Shown one piece after another: positions 11,261-22,825 of a stretch of 64,000 nucleotides of DNA (the stretch's first letter is position 1; the number at the start of each line of letters is the position of its first letter). The translations under genes and the position numbers were made by a program. The DNA comes from Dioszegia crocea (Eukaryota > Basidiomycota > Tremellomycetes > Tremellales > Bulleribasidiaceae): positions 366,893 through 430,892 of the forward strand of contig BCKK01000003.1 of NCBI GenBank assembly GCA_001600615.1. The letters run 5' to 3'. The notes beneath the pieces are model-generated. The model did no database searches, was not told the origin of the DNA, and saw only the letters and a program-made list of their open reading frames with translations.

Positions 11261-12978
11261 ATGCTCGACAAGCTACTTCCCGAACTATTGGATCGTATCG
11301 CACTTCACCTCGATACTCCCTCTGCCCTCTCCCTCGCTCTTGTCTGCAAATCCCTCAACCTCTCCGCTACCGATCAAATATGGCGGCATATTGACTTCTC
11401 CGTCACAAGGGCGAGAGCGTTCGTGGCGTCCGAGACTCAGAAAGATGCGCATGAGGATAAATCCCAGGGGAAAGACGGGAAGAGGCGAGATCTGTTGGCT
11501 AGGCTGGGGGCGCTGGAGGGTTTTGCAGGCGGCAGGTGGAGAACGGTCGAATCGTTCAAGACGCAATATCGTCTTGGATATGCCCCTGCGACTGTGGGCG
11601 TTCTGAATCGTATGGCGCGTACGATCCGGCTTCTCGAGATTACCCTGCCTTACGACGAGGTGATCCCGCCCTGGCATTCCGAAGGTATGGACGCCGAGCT
11701 CCTGGTATGTCAGCAGAGCATGCTCGAATCTGGCGATTGCCTTCAATTTCCCTCCTTGACACACATCACTCTATGTCGAGATTCAATCACCCTCATCGGC
11801 GCTATACCGCTCCTCCTCAAATTAGCGCCAAACCTCCTCTCTCTTGCGTTCTGCGTGACGTGCCCTCTGCGGCAAGATCCCCTGAGTTTCCCACTCTCCT
11901 TCGCATCCGATACGAATTTGACCCACCTGCGTCTTGGCTACGTTGTGCCCGCTTACGGGTTCGCGGACAAGGAGCCGCCAAACGTGATTCTCGACCTTAT
12001 CGCTCATAGCCCCAACATCCAGACACTATCCGTTTCTGTTGGTCTGGATCCAATTGGGGTGGGTCGAATGACCGAGAAGATTGCGGGTCTGGAGCGACTG
12101 CGGGATATGTACTGGGACGGAATGATAAGTCAGATGACGGATACGTATGGCGGTGTACCAATACGCATATTTGCGCGCAGACTGCTGTTGGGGTACGGCG
12201 CGAAGGGGTGGCAGTTCCCAGTAAGTCTACAACTTGATATAAGCTGATGAATCAGTCTGCAAAACCAGGCGCCGATATCCTCTTCCCCAATCTGGAAGTC
12301 GTACACATACACTCTTCAGGCCACCGCCTCGCCTCGTCTCTATCCGCCACTTTCTCCCTACCTACCCCTGTCCTACCTCTTCCGCCCCAGTTCGCATTGT
12401 GGCTATCCCACCGACCCCGCCTTCGGAAAATCTACTTCCAACCCGACCTCGTATGCCCAGATCGCCTTGGTATATTTGCCGATCTCGACTATATCGAACA
12501 TTCCCGAGAAGGCAATGCCATCATATCTTCGATGCGTCATGGCGAGGCGGAACTTCTTCGTGTCAGATTACATCTATGCAACGCCTTGGTCTCATATTCA
12601 CAACATGGCAGACGACAAACGGTCAAACGACGGATCATCCACCCGGCTCAGAAATGGCGCGGCCCCCACACCCGCCCATGCTCCGGTCCGGCTTGGCAAA
12701 GCTTTACCCATTTCGATGGTGCAATGGTCCCGTTGGAGATTGTCGAGCAGATGTGGGCGGTTGAGGGTCTGGAAGGGGATGTTGACTGGGATAAGCGGGG
12801 AGTGGAGGTTGGTGCAGAGGCGTGGAAGGTTTTGACAGATTGGCGGGAAGGGCAAGAGCCGGATGAGTGAGTTTGGTCTGAACTTACACTATTTTGCATG
12901 CTGGAGCTGAAAATTGGCAGGATGATAGAGGACGAGCTGGACAACGGAGTGGAGGTTGAGGTGCGCGAGACTAAATGA
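11261..12978 (+). CDS. F-box/LRR-like family 1 protein, copy 3
   Basis: Three exons (introns 12221-12255, 35 nt, and 12867-12920, 54 nt) encode 542 residues. It starts directly in the F-box: MLDKLLPELLDRIALHLD, LSLALVCKSLNLSATDQIWRHIDFS. An extra upstream exon is possible because copy 2 has about 45 more residues there. The leucine-rich centre reads FPSLTHITLCRDS, IPLLLKLAPNLLSLAF and LRDMYWDG. The C-terminal module includes FPNLEVVHIHS, LRKIYFQPD and KRGVEVGAEAWKVLTDWREG. The terminal intron again splits a GA^G codon and adds MIEDELDNGVEVEVRETK, an acidic tail matching copy 2. Tandem orientation and shared tail suggest a local duplication. Confidence 0.85.
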
Positions 12979-14501
12979 CTTCCTCGATGCTCGCTGTCTG
13001 GATCCGTCGTTCATTGACTTACATCCTCTGACTTCGCGTCTGGCTTGTATCCACCAGACCTGGAAAGCGAGCATCTACCCATCAAAGATGCCCAGATACC
13101 GGGTACAGGCTTGCCTCTCCACGCTGACATGTTCTGGAGCTGGCCTCCCGGCTCAGGAACGATGTCTGTTACAGAGTCGGTAATGCTCAAGCGCCTGGCG
13201 CCGGACATACCCACTCGGACAACCCTTGTCGAGCTTATGTTCTGTATCGTTTGGAGAACTGATAATCTGGAGGACTGACACCCTCGAGCCGTTAGAGCAA
13301 GGAGGGGCCAAACGAATCAAGATACATGCCTCTCTTCCAATACATGTACAAGGTCAATTTGAAACTTCCCTCAACTACACTTTTTCACTTCCTAACATCT
13401 CCACTTCTCCTGCTGACATCACCCGAATGAATGACTTTCTGAAGGCGAGGGTTGAGATCGACAGTAGCGCTGCACATTTCCGTCCAGGTTGAGTCGGCGT
13501 CGGCAGCTTGGCGATCACAACTAGTGGTATAGAGGTGAAATGCATGCTCGAGCTGTGTCTGCACGATGAGACTCGCTGCAAGTAGACGATCCCTCGAGAC
13601 TGACGGTAAAGGAGTGTGGGCTGAGTATTGGATTTCGAGGTCGGTCAGTGCTTGACTCAGTCTCTGGACGGTTGACTTGTAAGTGTTGAGAAGGGTGCCA
13701 TTGGTGGTATCGGTTGACATGTCGACGGGCGGGGACTCTGGAGACTGTGCGAACAGACAAGTAAGAAGGTCTTGCAAGGTGGATGTTGAGTTCCTCCCGG
13801 CTCCCGGACTGAGAAGCAAGTCATCTCAAGAAGGTGTGTATGGTACGTCATGAGAAGGCACCGAAGACGAAAGGAGCCTTCTGAAGTTCTCGGCCCATCA
13901 CACAAAGATTCTTGGTAGCCGGCCCCAGCTGTCGCGTTCGCGGGAAACTCACCGGGAGAAGCTTGGCCGAAGCGCTGTCTATGATTCTTCCCTGCTTCTT
14001 CTTTTAAAAAGCTTCGTAGAGAGGCCTCAAGACCTGAAAGCGGTCAAGAAGGCGTACTCATCATCTTCAGATGCCACAACAACATAGCTGTTTGCGCACC
14101 TTGTACAGTCTTGACTCTATGGGACCTATCGTATGCAACTCATACATCTTATGTCTTATCAGGGGAAAGACTTGGTGTAGTACTGGTTGAGACGTGTTCA
14201 GCAGTATCACATCCATTCGTAATCAAGCTATCAAGGTCCAGCAATGCCACAGTATAGCTAGTGACAAGACGGCCTATCCATGTCCGTATGTCGTTCCAAT
14301 CAGCGAAAGTAGAGAGGGTGCAAGCACAGTTTGACTCGACACGGCCTGACTGGAGCCTGGTCCATCGAATAGCACATCTCTACCGCCTACAAGATGGCCG
14401 CCCCCTACCAGCCACCGGAGCGGCAACCCCCACCGCCACTTTTGCGTCGCCACCCACTCACCTCAACGGTCAAATCTTAAAATTTGCCTACCATCCCTTC
14501 C
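12979..14501. other. 1.5-kb region without a confident gene
   Basis: Downstream of copy 3 and upstream of RIT1. One possible small minus-strand gene (13385-13720) is listed separately. The other open frames are short, overlap each other and carry no recognisable domain. The last 100 bp before RIT1 are C-rich, as in a basidiomycete 5' leader. Confidence 0.4.
13385..13720 (-). CDS. Possible small helical protein, unrecognised
   Basis: An open frame of 111 codons starts MSTDTTNGTLLNTYKSTV and continues with amphipathic, probably helical sequence (VQRLSQALTDLEIQY, LLAASLIVQTQLEHAFHLY). Composition looks protein-like, but I do not recognise a family and cannot place introns. The frame stays open upstream of the chosen Met to about 13819. 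A mediator- or adaptor-like small coiled-coil protein would fit, but that is a guess. Confidence 0.25.
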   Translation of the reverse strand: MSTDTTNGTLLNTYKSTVQRLSQALTDLEIQYSAHTPLPSVSRDRLLAASLIVQTQLEHAFHLYTTSCDRQAADADSTWTEMCSATVDLNPRLQKVIHSGDVSRRSGDVRK

Positions 14502-16070
14502 ATGCCAAACGACTACAAGCTCGTACAGCGGCAGACGGCCCAGTACGACCTTTTCAACAGGCTCCACTCCATTTCTTCCGATTCTGCATTCGTGCAGAAA
14601 GTCGCCGCGGATTACAATGGCCGGTTCGACGTAATCCCCAATCAAAGATGCGGGACATGGTACTGCGATCCAAGTTCCAGCTCGACCACGTACGCATACT
14701 TCAAATCCACCGATGGACATACTGGGAATTGGGGCTTCAACATGAGGCGCTCTAATCTGCCCTTTGCTGAGTTGGCGGAAAAGAAGGGAGGGGTGATTCT
14801 GGTTGATTCCACCAGGAGGGGAAAGAGAATGCCGGACGCGTTGTCCAAGACTGTGCCGATATGGTGTGCGGTCATCAATCGGGCGGTGGCTAGAAGACGG
14901 AGGAAAGAGGGAAATGAGGTGGAAGTATGGGATGTAGAGCTGTATACACCACCGAATGTGGTCTCGCCGAGTGAGAAGGCGCAAATTGAGGACAGGCTGG
15001 ACGGGTGGGCAGAAGCTCTCGAGGTAAGTCTTCAGCCAGTGCAATGCGAACAGCTCTGACATCTAGACATCTACATTGGCACTGCCTGACCTTAACCGCC
15101 CCCTCCGCCCCTTCTGGGTCCATCCCAGCACCACGCAACTTCCCCAAATCCCCTCCGACCCGCCTTTCACCCCCATCATCTGTGTTTCGGCGTCTCGCTG
15201 GGTGGGATCGGAAGACGATGCACCGGCTGTGACAAAACTTGATAGGCGTACCGCAGGGTTCAGCTATGTACAAGGAGCAGGAGATGACGACGAGCTATGG
15301 TCAAAAGTGGGTCGTCGATAGAGATGTACTGATGTCAGGGTCTCAATCCGGCCATCTTCTACCAACACAAAGAACGTCTTTTAGCGGCAGACCGCGACGA
15401 CTTGACAGGACTAGCGGAAGACCTGGCCACCGGGCTGGATGGGCTGGTGTTCAATCTCGATACGCTTCGGATGGACGATACACCTACAGGTGTCCCCGGC
15501 CCAAAATCCAAACTCGCCTTATCGATCGGTACACCCACATCTTCTCTTCCATGGCAATATGATACCATACATACCATTGGCATTATCTCTATCGACAAAC
15601 CGAGAAAAGGCGAATCACCCATACATCACACCTCTTCACATTCTTCGATTTTCGCCTGTCCATCGGCCAGATCCCATCCTGGCGCCTACACCCACGCCCT
15701 CGATGACATCGTCGATCACGTCGAGGATCTGCTGGATGAAAAGCTCCACATCGTCCTTCGACCAGGGAGCGCGGATCAGCTCAAGCAGGCTATAGCCCTT
15801 GCAGATGGCGAATCCCTCAATTTCGACGACACGGCGCTATCCCCTGCCGACGCAGTAGAGGGCAGGCGGACTATTTTGCCCATCGCTCTGGCCCTCCTGC
15901 TATCTATACCAGATCTCGCTGATTCCCTTGGATCTACGCCAACAGTACGAGTGGACAAGGGGGTCATCGCGGACATGCTTCATCAGCTGGTGACGCTGTG
16001 GCCGGACGGGAATCCGCCTAGGGCCGCTTTGCGACGGGTGAATGAGTATCTCATGAGTAAGAGGGAATAG
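14502..16070 (+). CDS. RIT1: Initiator tRNA phosphoribosyl transferase Rit1
   Basis: Three exons (introns 15024-15066, 43 nt, and 15307-15338, 32 nt with donor GTGGGT) encode 497 residues. The family blocks QRCGTWYC, AYFKSTDGHTGNWGFNMRR, GGVILVDSTRRGKRMPDALSK and VPIWCAVINRA mark the Rit1 N-terminal region. DDELWSKGLNPAIFYQHKERL follows across the second junction. The C-terminal part (HHTSSHSSIFACPSARSHPG, DDIVDHVEDLL) corresponds to the phosphatase-like Rit1 C-terminal domain. The enzyme adds a 2'-O-ribosyl phosphate to A64 of initiator tRNA-Met, which keeps it out of elongation. The first ATG after the C-rich leader fits the start. Confidence 0.92.
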
Positions 16071-16319
16071 ATAGAGATAGATGGCCTTGTGAGCTATGTA
16101 TGTAGCGCCAAAGAGTCCCTTCGCTATTTACGCCAGCGTGCACTACGGAGGAATGACGCACGGACCCGGTTAGAGGTGTTTTTCGATTACCGGCCGAGCC
16201 TGTGCCTGCCTGCCCATTAACCAACACCACTTGTTGTGCATCTACTCCTTCACATCTTGCCATCGAGCCTCATTCGCCTTGTATAGCTCCCGTTAGCCGC
16301 TTTTATTGCAACTGCTACG

Positions 16320-17207
16320 ATGTCTGCATCCGCTGTCCAAAATTTCATCCTCAAGTGAGCCACCTGCACTTTGTGTCGATCCCTTTCTGACTCGCAGTCC
16401 TGCCAACCACGACCTCCTAGCCTTGCTGAAGGGGGCGAGGAATGGTCTGGTATATGGAGTGAAAATCAGTAAGTTCGAATACTGGTGATGATCTCACACT
16501 GATTGTCAGGATTTCCTCACGCGCTGGTAATGACTGTACTCTTTTCCAATCAGCCGTGAGTTTCGCCGGTCCAGCCACTCACGGTACTATACTGACCGTA
16601 TCAGCTGGCCAGCCAAAATCCGGAACATCTTCAAAGCAACCAAAACTCACGCCCTGAATCTCGCCAAATTCGTCACCATCTACAAGCTGATTCTGCTGGT
16701 TCAGAAGCGGTTCAATGGAGGCAAAGAGCGGGATCTGGACAGTCTATTCGCAGGAGGTCTAGGCGGATGGTGGGTGTTTGGTGAGAGGACTGCTGTGGGT
16801 TGCTCTATATGTAAAATCGACCGTTGCTGACCTTCAGATCAACGAGCAAATCGTACTCTATGTAATGGGCCGAACAATCCTATCTCTCGTCCCTCGACTC
16901 TACTCATCTACCGCCTCCGCACCTGCTCTACCCTTTTCACCTCTACCTCACCCCCTCCCACCCCTCACTTCAGCAGCGGCCAACCCACGCTCGATCCCAC
17001 CTGCCAATCTACCCTTCAGCATCGTGGCGGCTATAAGCTGGGCAGGAGTGATGTACATGTTCAGACATCGGGCGGAGAGATTGCAGCCGGGCATGGGGTC
17101 TTCAATGAGTAAGTCTGCGGTGCACGCCAAAGCTCATGACAGAATACTTATACCACGATTCGGAAGCTTGGAACGATCTGCGGACGTTGTTGTGGCACAA
17201 CAAGTAG
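16320..17207 (+). CDS. PXMP4: Peroxisomal membrane protein 4 homologue (Tim17/22 superfamily)
   Basis: Six exons (introns 43, 41, 49, 43 and 34 nt) encode 225 residues, against about 212 in human PXMP4. Blocks NPANHDLLALLKGARNGLVYGVKIRFPHALVM, split over two introns, then ATKTHALNLAKFVTIYK, QKRFNGGKERDLDS and INEQIVLYVMGR are characteristic. Several hydrophobic stretches fit a multi-pass peroxisomal membrane protein. The exact transport role of this family is not established. One donor is GTGGGT, as in the neighbouring RIT1. Its stop lies 26 bp from the stop of convergent CCZ1, so the two mRNAs must overlap at their 3' ends. Confidence 0.92.
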
Positions 17208-17233
17208 TGCGGGTATGCATTCTGTCGCTCAAT

Positions 17234-19157
17234 CTAGGAGAGGATAAAGGATCGCAAAGCATCTACAATCAGCGAGGCCGTTTCTGAACTTACGGTCGGC
17301 ATCTACGAGACTTGCGTCTTTCTTCCCTACCAACATGTACGTCTCGTCCTGGGCACTTCTTGAGGCCGCAAGGAATCGGGATGCTGAGGTACGGGCAAAT
17401 ACTTCTGACAAGCCGAGATCACTGATCATCAACTCCAACCTGATCAGCACTCACCTATTCAGGACGTGCTTCAATTCCTTCAGCGAGATAGCGGATGCAT
17501 GATCCATGCTTGCGCCAGTGCTGGTGGTTGATCTGCCATCAGAGTGTATTACGGAGTTGGCAAGAGAAGGTGGACGATGCTGGCTCTGAGCGTCATCTGG
17601 TGAGATGATGGCTGAAAGCTTGGAGAATAGGGATAGTGTCGCAGACGTTGAGGGTGGGGAGGCAGGAGTGTCTGCAGGCTGAATTATGTATAGGACGATG
17701 GTATCTCGCTAGGCGTATGAGCTTCGTCCATTGATCCAGAACAGCAACTCACTATTATCCACCACAGAGAGCGTTCTTCACAGCGGCCCTCCTCCTCCGA
17801 CCATATCCGTCTTCTGTCCCAGGCCAGCTCGAGATCGGGCTCAACTTGAGCGGCAGCCAGATCGCCGAGCGATACCACAGTCTGTAAAACTTCATGATTT
17901 GTGGGGTCGTAGGTTGAAGAGTCGCTAGTAGGTTGGGCAGTCGAGGGCGCCTCCACCGATTTGCTCTGTACCGCTGATGCACTCGCCGATCTGCTCCCTC
18001 CCAAGCTGAGTGCCTGCCCTACGCTTCCGAGCGATTCCCCCAGCCCACCCAAACCCAACACTGGCCAGCGCGACTTGCCCTCCTTCCCTCCAGTGCCCTT
18101 CTTACTTTCTGGCGTTTCACCTGGCGATGCCGAGGCGACCGTCCGCGATCCCATCCCAGGAATGGCCGACATGCCCGGTACCCACCCAGCCCAGCTTGAC
18201 TTCCGCTTCTCCTCGGTGATGTTGATTGGGCCTGCCTCTGTTTCAATGATCGCAGGCAAGGGCAGTGAGGCATGAAGAAGCGTGACGAGATAACGCATCA
18301 ACGCTGGATCGTGTGGTCGAGATATTAGCCCGTCTTTACCAATCACGCCCACGTGTGTATCGCCCAGCTCGGTGTCCTCTCTGAAGAGGTCGATGGCGCG
18401 ATTAGCGGCGGATTCCAAGTTGAGCGGAGGGGAGGGGTATCCTCCGAGCCATACGGGAAGACTGAGCGGGTTTGGATGAGGAACGAGTATGGCGGTCTCG
18501 AGTTGAAAAGCGAAGCGAGTCCAAGCCTTGTCGAGTATGGCTGTTAGGTCTGGGGACGACAGTAGGCCCAGCAAGGAGCCGTGGAGTAACTGAGATCAGC
18601 ACCGACTACATTTGTGCTCACTCTAAAGTCGTCGTATCCCCTCCGCAGCGCTTCCACTATCATCCCGTCGGGGATACCCTGAGCGGTTGGCGCGGGTTCA
18701 GCCTTGCCCTTCTCTGGATCAGGGAGAGTCTTTGCGAGGGCGATATTCTACATTAGCACTGCATGAACTTTAACCTACGGCATAGATGAAGATGTCAGGT
18801 TCAGGTGAGTAGACTACGATCCGGGCCTGTTGCGAGTTGACGGACCAATAGCCCGGATTGTCTCCCGGCGCGACCATGCTGCCGCATCAGCTAAGTCTGG
18901 AATCCCACATACTCAGTGAAAGACATCAAGCCTTTGACCAAGCCGACCTGGCGAAGCATCACATCTCGACTGACATCGCTCTGGGCGTGCGAGGTGTAGA
19001 ATAGGATCTGTGCCGCTTGGGCCAGATCATCTTCGAGGTCGCGATTTCGCTCTATACCATCTTGTTTAGGCTCGTCTGAAAGCTGAGGTTTGCGTGTGGG
19101 GTTGAAGATGACCAGATGGTTCAATGCTGGAGGTGTATACGGGTGTATAGGGGCCAT
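17234..19157 (-). CDS. CCZ1: Vacuolar fusion protein Ccz1 (Mon1-Ccz1 GEF subunit)
   Basis: Seven exons (introns 34, 31, 32, 44, 33 and 31 nt) encode 572 residues. The N-terminal longin region has LNHLVIFNPTRKPQ, AAQILFYTSHAQSDVSRD and MLRQVGLVKGLMSF. A second block (GYWSVNSQQARIVVYSPEPDI) and a third (GYDDFRLLHGSLLGLL) follow. The C-terminus GLSEVFARTSASRFLAASR and ETYMLVGKKDASLVDADHAL is the conserved Ccz1 end, reached only if the last two short introns are spliced. Between them lies a Ser/Gly/Pro-rich linker. With Mon1 it activates the Rab7 homologue Ypt7 for endosome-vacuole and autophagosome fusion. Confidence 0.92.
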
Positions 19158-19352
19158 TTGACCTTGCCCTCTTGCATGGGCAGGGTGGACATAGGCTGTG
19201 GAGGCAGTGACCTGTACCCAGAATCAAGGGGGTACAGGTCACTCCCCAAAATGTTCCGGAGATTTACGGCGTTATGGCGCCGCCCCTTTCGCAATTTCAA
19301 GCCCCTCACCATAGTCTTCATTCATCAATACATCCATCCACCTGCATACAAC
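19158..19352. promoter_or_regulatory. Bidirectional promoter of CCZ1 and mitochondrial bS18m
   Basis: 195 bp separate the divergent start codons. The centre holds a perfect 14-bp inverted repeat (listed separately). The half nearer bS18m carries a CATACATCCATCCACC-type pyrimidine-rich leader. Confidence 0.6.
19206..19243. repeat. Perfect 14-bp inverted repeat in a divergent promoter
   Basis: Left arm AGTGACCTGTACCC (19206-19219) and right arm GGGTACAGGTCACT (19230-19243) are exact reverse complements around a 10-nt spacer. Each arm contains a GTAC core. The symmetry suggests a dimeric transcription-factor site serving both genes, or a hairpin in the leader; neither is proven. Confidence 0.75.
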
Positions 19353-19955
19353 ATGGCGTCCTCTTCTACTCTTCGGCACTTCTCTACATCCATTGCACGG
19401 CGGCAAGGCGTATCACCACCTGAAGGGTTGCAAAAAATGAGGCCATACCTAAGCAATATCGTCGAGCGCGAAGCAGCCGAGCCTGGACGAGCAGCTATGA
19501 TCGCTCTCGCGGCAAGAACTGCACCTATCGAGACAGAAGGTAGAAGACAGATTCAACAGAACAAAGTAAGTCAGGCCGGATGATCATTTGACCCAGCTAA
19601 ATGACAGTTCCTCACACCTGACGAATTGACCAAAGAATCCCTCTATGCCGCCGACTCCCCCCGTACCCGTCCCCCATTACTCGGCCCCAAGACTAGGGAA
19701 GCCCGAAAGATCGACCCCTTCCACATCACCCGCTCATCTCCCCTCGATCATGTATTCAACCCAAATATGGGTCAGGCGTTTGTGAATCAGGTGGGGTGGA
19801 TAAAGTCGCGGGCGGAGACGGGATTGACATGGAAGAGTCAGCGAGCGGCAGGGAAGCTGGTCAGACGACAGAGGGCAATGGGCATAATAGGACAATGGAC
19901 AGGGAGACCGGTTGCGGGAGGGTATGGGTCTACTTTCTCGGATTACCTGCCCTAG
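19353..19955 (+). CDS. RSM18: Mitochondrial small-subunit ribosomal protein bS18m
   Basis: Two exons (intron of 42 nt from about 19566) encode 186 residues. The N-terminus MASSSTLRHFSTSIARRQG is rich in Ser, Arg and Thr without acids, a mitochondrial presequence type. The bS18 core follows: DPFHITRSSPLDHVFNP, then INQVGWIKSRAETGLTWKSQ-like sequence and AGKLVRRQRAMGIIG, matching the TGLSxKxQRxLAKAIxRARxxGL pattern of S18. It is a structural component of the mitoribosomal small subunit near the mRNA exit region. Confidence 0.85.
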
Positions 19956-20218
19956 GGTTGGATGTCAAGCTTTTGTTATGGGTACACCGGATTGCTGCCA
20001 AATTTTTATTTGAGTGTCTGAAGATTCCTCTTCGTCCTTATGCCCTGATTGACCCCACCTCGGGCGCCTCAGTCAAGTCTCCCCTGTTGGGGACAGCCTA
20101 CAGTCAGGATCGCAGTCAGGATCGCATGAATACGGGGTCTCACGTGATGATGTGAAAACTTTTGATCAGCTCTCCACCTCGCCATTGCAGCCGATTCCAT
20201 GATTTATCAATCACCAAT

Positions 20219-21517
20219 ATGCCTTCGCACTCCCATCGAATCAAGCTCGGCGACTCAGTGGACAAACTCAAGCCCGTATTCAAAGGGCAGTCTCCACCTG
20301 AGATCTGGCCTTTGGTACTTATCCACTTGCGCCAGCCCACACCTTTGCCGCTCAGTCGGCCATCTCGCGGGGCTCTGAGTCAACCTCATCTTGCCCAATG
20401 TATAAGAGTTTCAAAAGTGAGTCAGTCTCGCGGCTGGTACTGACTGCAGTACTGGTATTCCATCTGCGAAAGACTACTCTATGAGCATCTCACCACGGAC
20501 TTCTTCGCCGAGTGGACCGATGACACCTATCCCTCAACATCGGGCCAGCGATTCAAGCTCACCAAATCCCTCCGCATCGAATACCTTCCCAAGGGGCAAG
20601 AACCTACCTCACTGCAGTTGATGAGGAATTGCGACCGTGATCGCAACTTATGGGACTATGTCGGGCTGCCGGAAAAGAAGGCGAAGGATTTGGCGGTCGG
20701 GCAGTGCCGAAGCGAAGTCATGGACTTGACGGAAGCGCTGGAGATGCTCATTCAGCGGAGAATGTCCAAGGTCTTCCCTCGCCTCGAGACCATATCGGTC
20801 GACTCGATATATGGCCGCGAGGACGACGTCTGGGATCGTTACGAGAAATCATGGACGTGCGCCGATGACTCGATGCCGATCCAGAAATGCACCACCCTCT
20901 TCTCCGACTTTCTGGCTAGCGGAAACCTTCGGCACCTCTGCGTGCGTGATTCCAGTGGTCCGCTCTGCATCGAGCACGTCACCTATGCTGCCGCGGGCGG
21001 TCCGGGTGGGTATCCGGTCGATTACACCCGCACAAATCACTTCAACCGATACGCGGATCAACTCCCTCTGCCCCTCGGCGGAAAGGTCCGGTGGATGTCG
21101 GATGCTGGGCCCGAGGAGGACATGGCACCTCTTCTTCTAGCGCTAGGTCGCTGCGCTGGGCACCTCTACCGGAGTCGGGCTCATACGCGCCAGACCCTCA
21201 GATCGATGGGCCGAGACTTCCCCTCCGACAAAGCAGACGTCGATATCTACTGCACGACATCACACTACGGCCCTAAGATGTTCGATCCCCAACTCGTGAC
21301 CTATGGTCTTAACCCCCTTCCAAATCCAAAAGGTGGCCGGCAGAACTTCCACTCCCAGGAAATGTCAGAAAGGGAGCAAAGAGACATGGCGGTCACACTT
21401 CAGGCGAAGATGCAAGACCTCTTCCGGGCAAACTCCGGTGAGGGAGATGTGTTCAGGTGGCATGTGAGGTCGGAGATACCTATGTGCGAGGCATGTGGGT
21501 CAGGGGTGCCGCTTTAG
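20219..21517 (+). CDS. F-box-like family 2 protein with C-terminal C-x2-CG, copy A
   Basis: Two exons joined over a 33-nt intron (after CIRVSK) encode 421 residues. The N-terminus SPPEIWPLVLIHLRQP resembles the start of fungal F-box-like domains, followed by YWYSICERLLYEHLTTDFF after the intron. Diagnostic later blocks are SGNLRHLCVRDSSGPLCIEH, KVRWMSDAGPEE, DVDIYCTTSHYGPKMFDP, LQAKMQDLFRANSGEGDVFRWH and the end MCEACGSGVPL. The same architecture and intron position recur at 51.6-52.7 kb, and a decayed copy lies just downstream. Function is unknown; an E3-adaptor role is inferred only from the weak F-box-like start. Confidence 0.75.
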
Positions 21518-22078
21518 CAGGTCAGAGAGGGGTTGAGTGGTTGCACGGGTTGTGTGGGAGTGAGCCTTGATCTTAAGGTGTGTTCGAATTTATTTCAGTC
21601 CATACAAAGTAGGGTGTGACACTGGGCTGACTTGCTAGTGATCACAGCAAACACCCTGGAGGCTTGTATCTGGCAAATCGGAACTCTGGCCAAGACCTTT
21701 ACGCCCGATTCTATCCAAATCTACTCAGTATATCAAGTTGTGAGTTATTCGATCTCAGGTTTCCTTTTGCAGTCTATCTTGCTGATTTGTAGCCATATAC
21801 TTCGCCACGCGTTTGCTTTCTAGCCGTCTGGTGAGGGGTCGGTTGCCGATGGGAGTAGTGCGGAATCTCGACAGGCGAAAGGGGTCTCTCATTGGGCATT
21901 TAGGCTTTGCCGGGCTGTAAGCAGTATAGACTATGGTCTAATGACAAGCATGCCGCGGACTTCAGTCGATTCGCTCTCTTTCACAGGTACAGTACCGTAT
22001 ATTATCGCTAGGACAAACATGTGACTTAGACGCCGCATGACCTATCGACATAGGCCGAGGCCGATCCGCGCCGGATGA

Positions 22079-22825
22079 AATCCCGCCAGCCAATTACAAT
22101 TAGCATCCCCTCATCTATCGATTATCATCGCTGGTGCATCGGTCTACGATGACAGGGGCTTGCTGTGGACCTCGTTTCGGGAGAAGCACCGAAATTCCTA
22201 TCCCCACCTTTCTTCCCCTCCGTGGGTGGGCTGCTCCGATATTCTCGATCACTTCATTCACACCGGCAATCTAAAGCATATCTGCGTCAGGAACACATCC
22301 GGCCCATTATGTATCGACACACACGGCCACGAGGCGGACAATCACCCCCGACCGAACTCGACAGGCACTCACTCCCGTACGGTTCACTTCACCGATAGAG
22401 TTGCTTTCTGTCCTCTATCCTTCGGAAACGCCATGAAATGGGTCAGCGATGATGGGCTCACATCGTCTTGGGCGGAGAGTATCAATCAGATCGGTTACTC
22501 GATTGATGCTCTTAGCAAATTCCCTCCCCGAAGTCTCGCTCTGTTGGACATCTATGGCTCAAGCAGCTGCTATGGTCCCCTAGATCCGTCCAGGATCGTC
22601 ACCCCAGGGTCCTTTGCTTCCGATGTCTTCGGTGAGGCTATGCGCCACCTTGACGAAGTTGGACCCCTTCTTTCCGAAGCCGAACAGCAAGCTAAAGCGA
22701 CCGAGCTGGGCGCACGGGTACAGCAGTTGTTCCGAAAGAATCGCAAGCGGGACGATGTCATCAATTGGCATCCTGCGTCAGATACTCCAGTCTGCCCGGC
22801 GTGTGGATCGGGTAGGCCGACTTGA
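22079..22825 (+). pseudogene. 5'-truncated family 2 copy B
   Basis: Its frame aligns with the second half of copy A: LASPHLSIIIAG with FPRLETISVDS, HTGNLKHICVRNTSGPLCID with SGNLRHLCVRDSSGPLCIE, MKWVSDDG with VRWMSDAG, SSCYGPLDPSRIV with TSHYGPKMFDPQLV, and the end VCPACGSGRPT. A stop at 22076 blocks the frame upstream, there is no ATG in the right place, and no F-box-like exon is found in the 560 bp between the copies. Weak nucleotide similarity to copy A may continue to about 22020. It is best read as a tandem duplicate that lost its 5' half. The remaining frame is intact, so the loss may be fairly recent. Confidence 0.75.

Noticed and set aside
11160..11606. Plus-strand frame overlapping the start of copy 3
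   Set aside because: It overlaps the F-box exon in another frame and has no family signature.
20104..20128. Short tandem repeat of CAGTCAGGATCG
   Set aside because: Only two adjacent units, with no sign of function or expansion.
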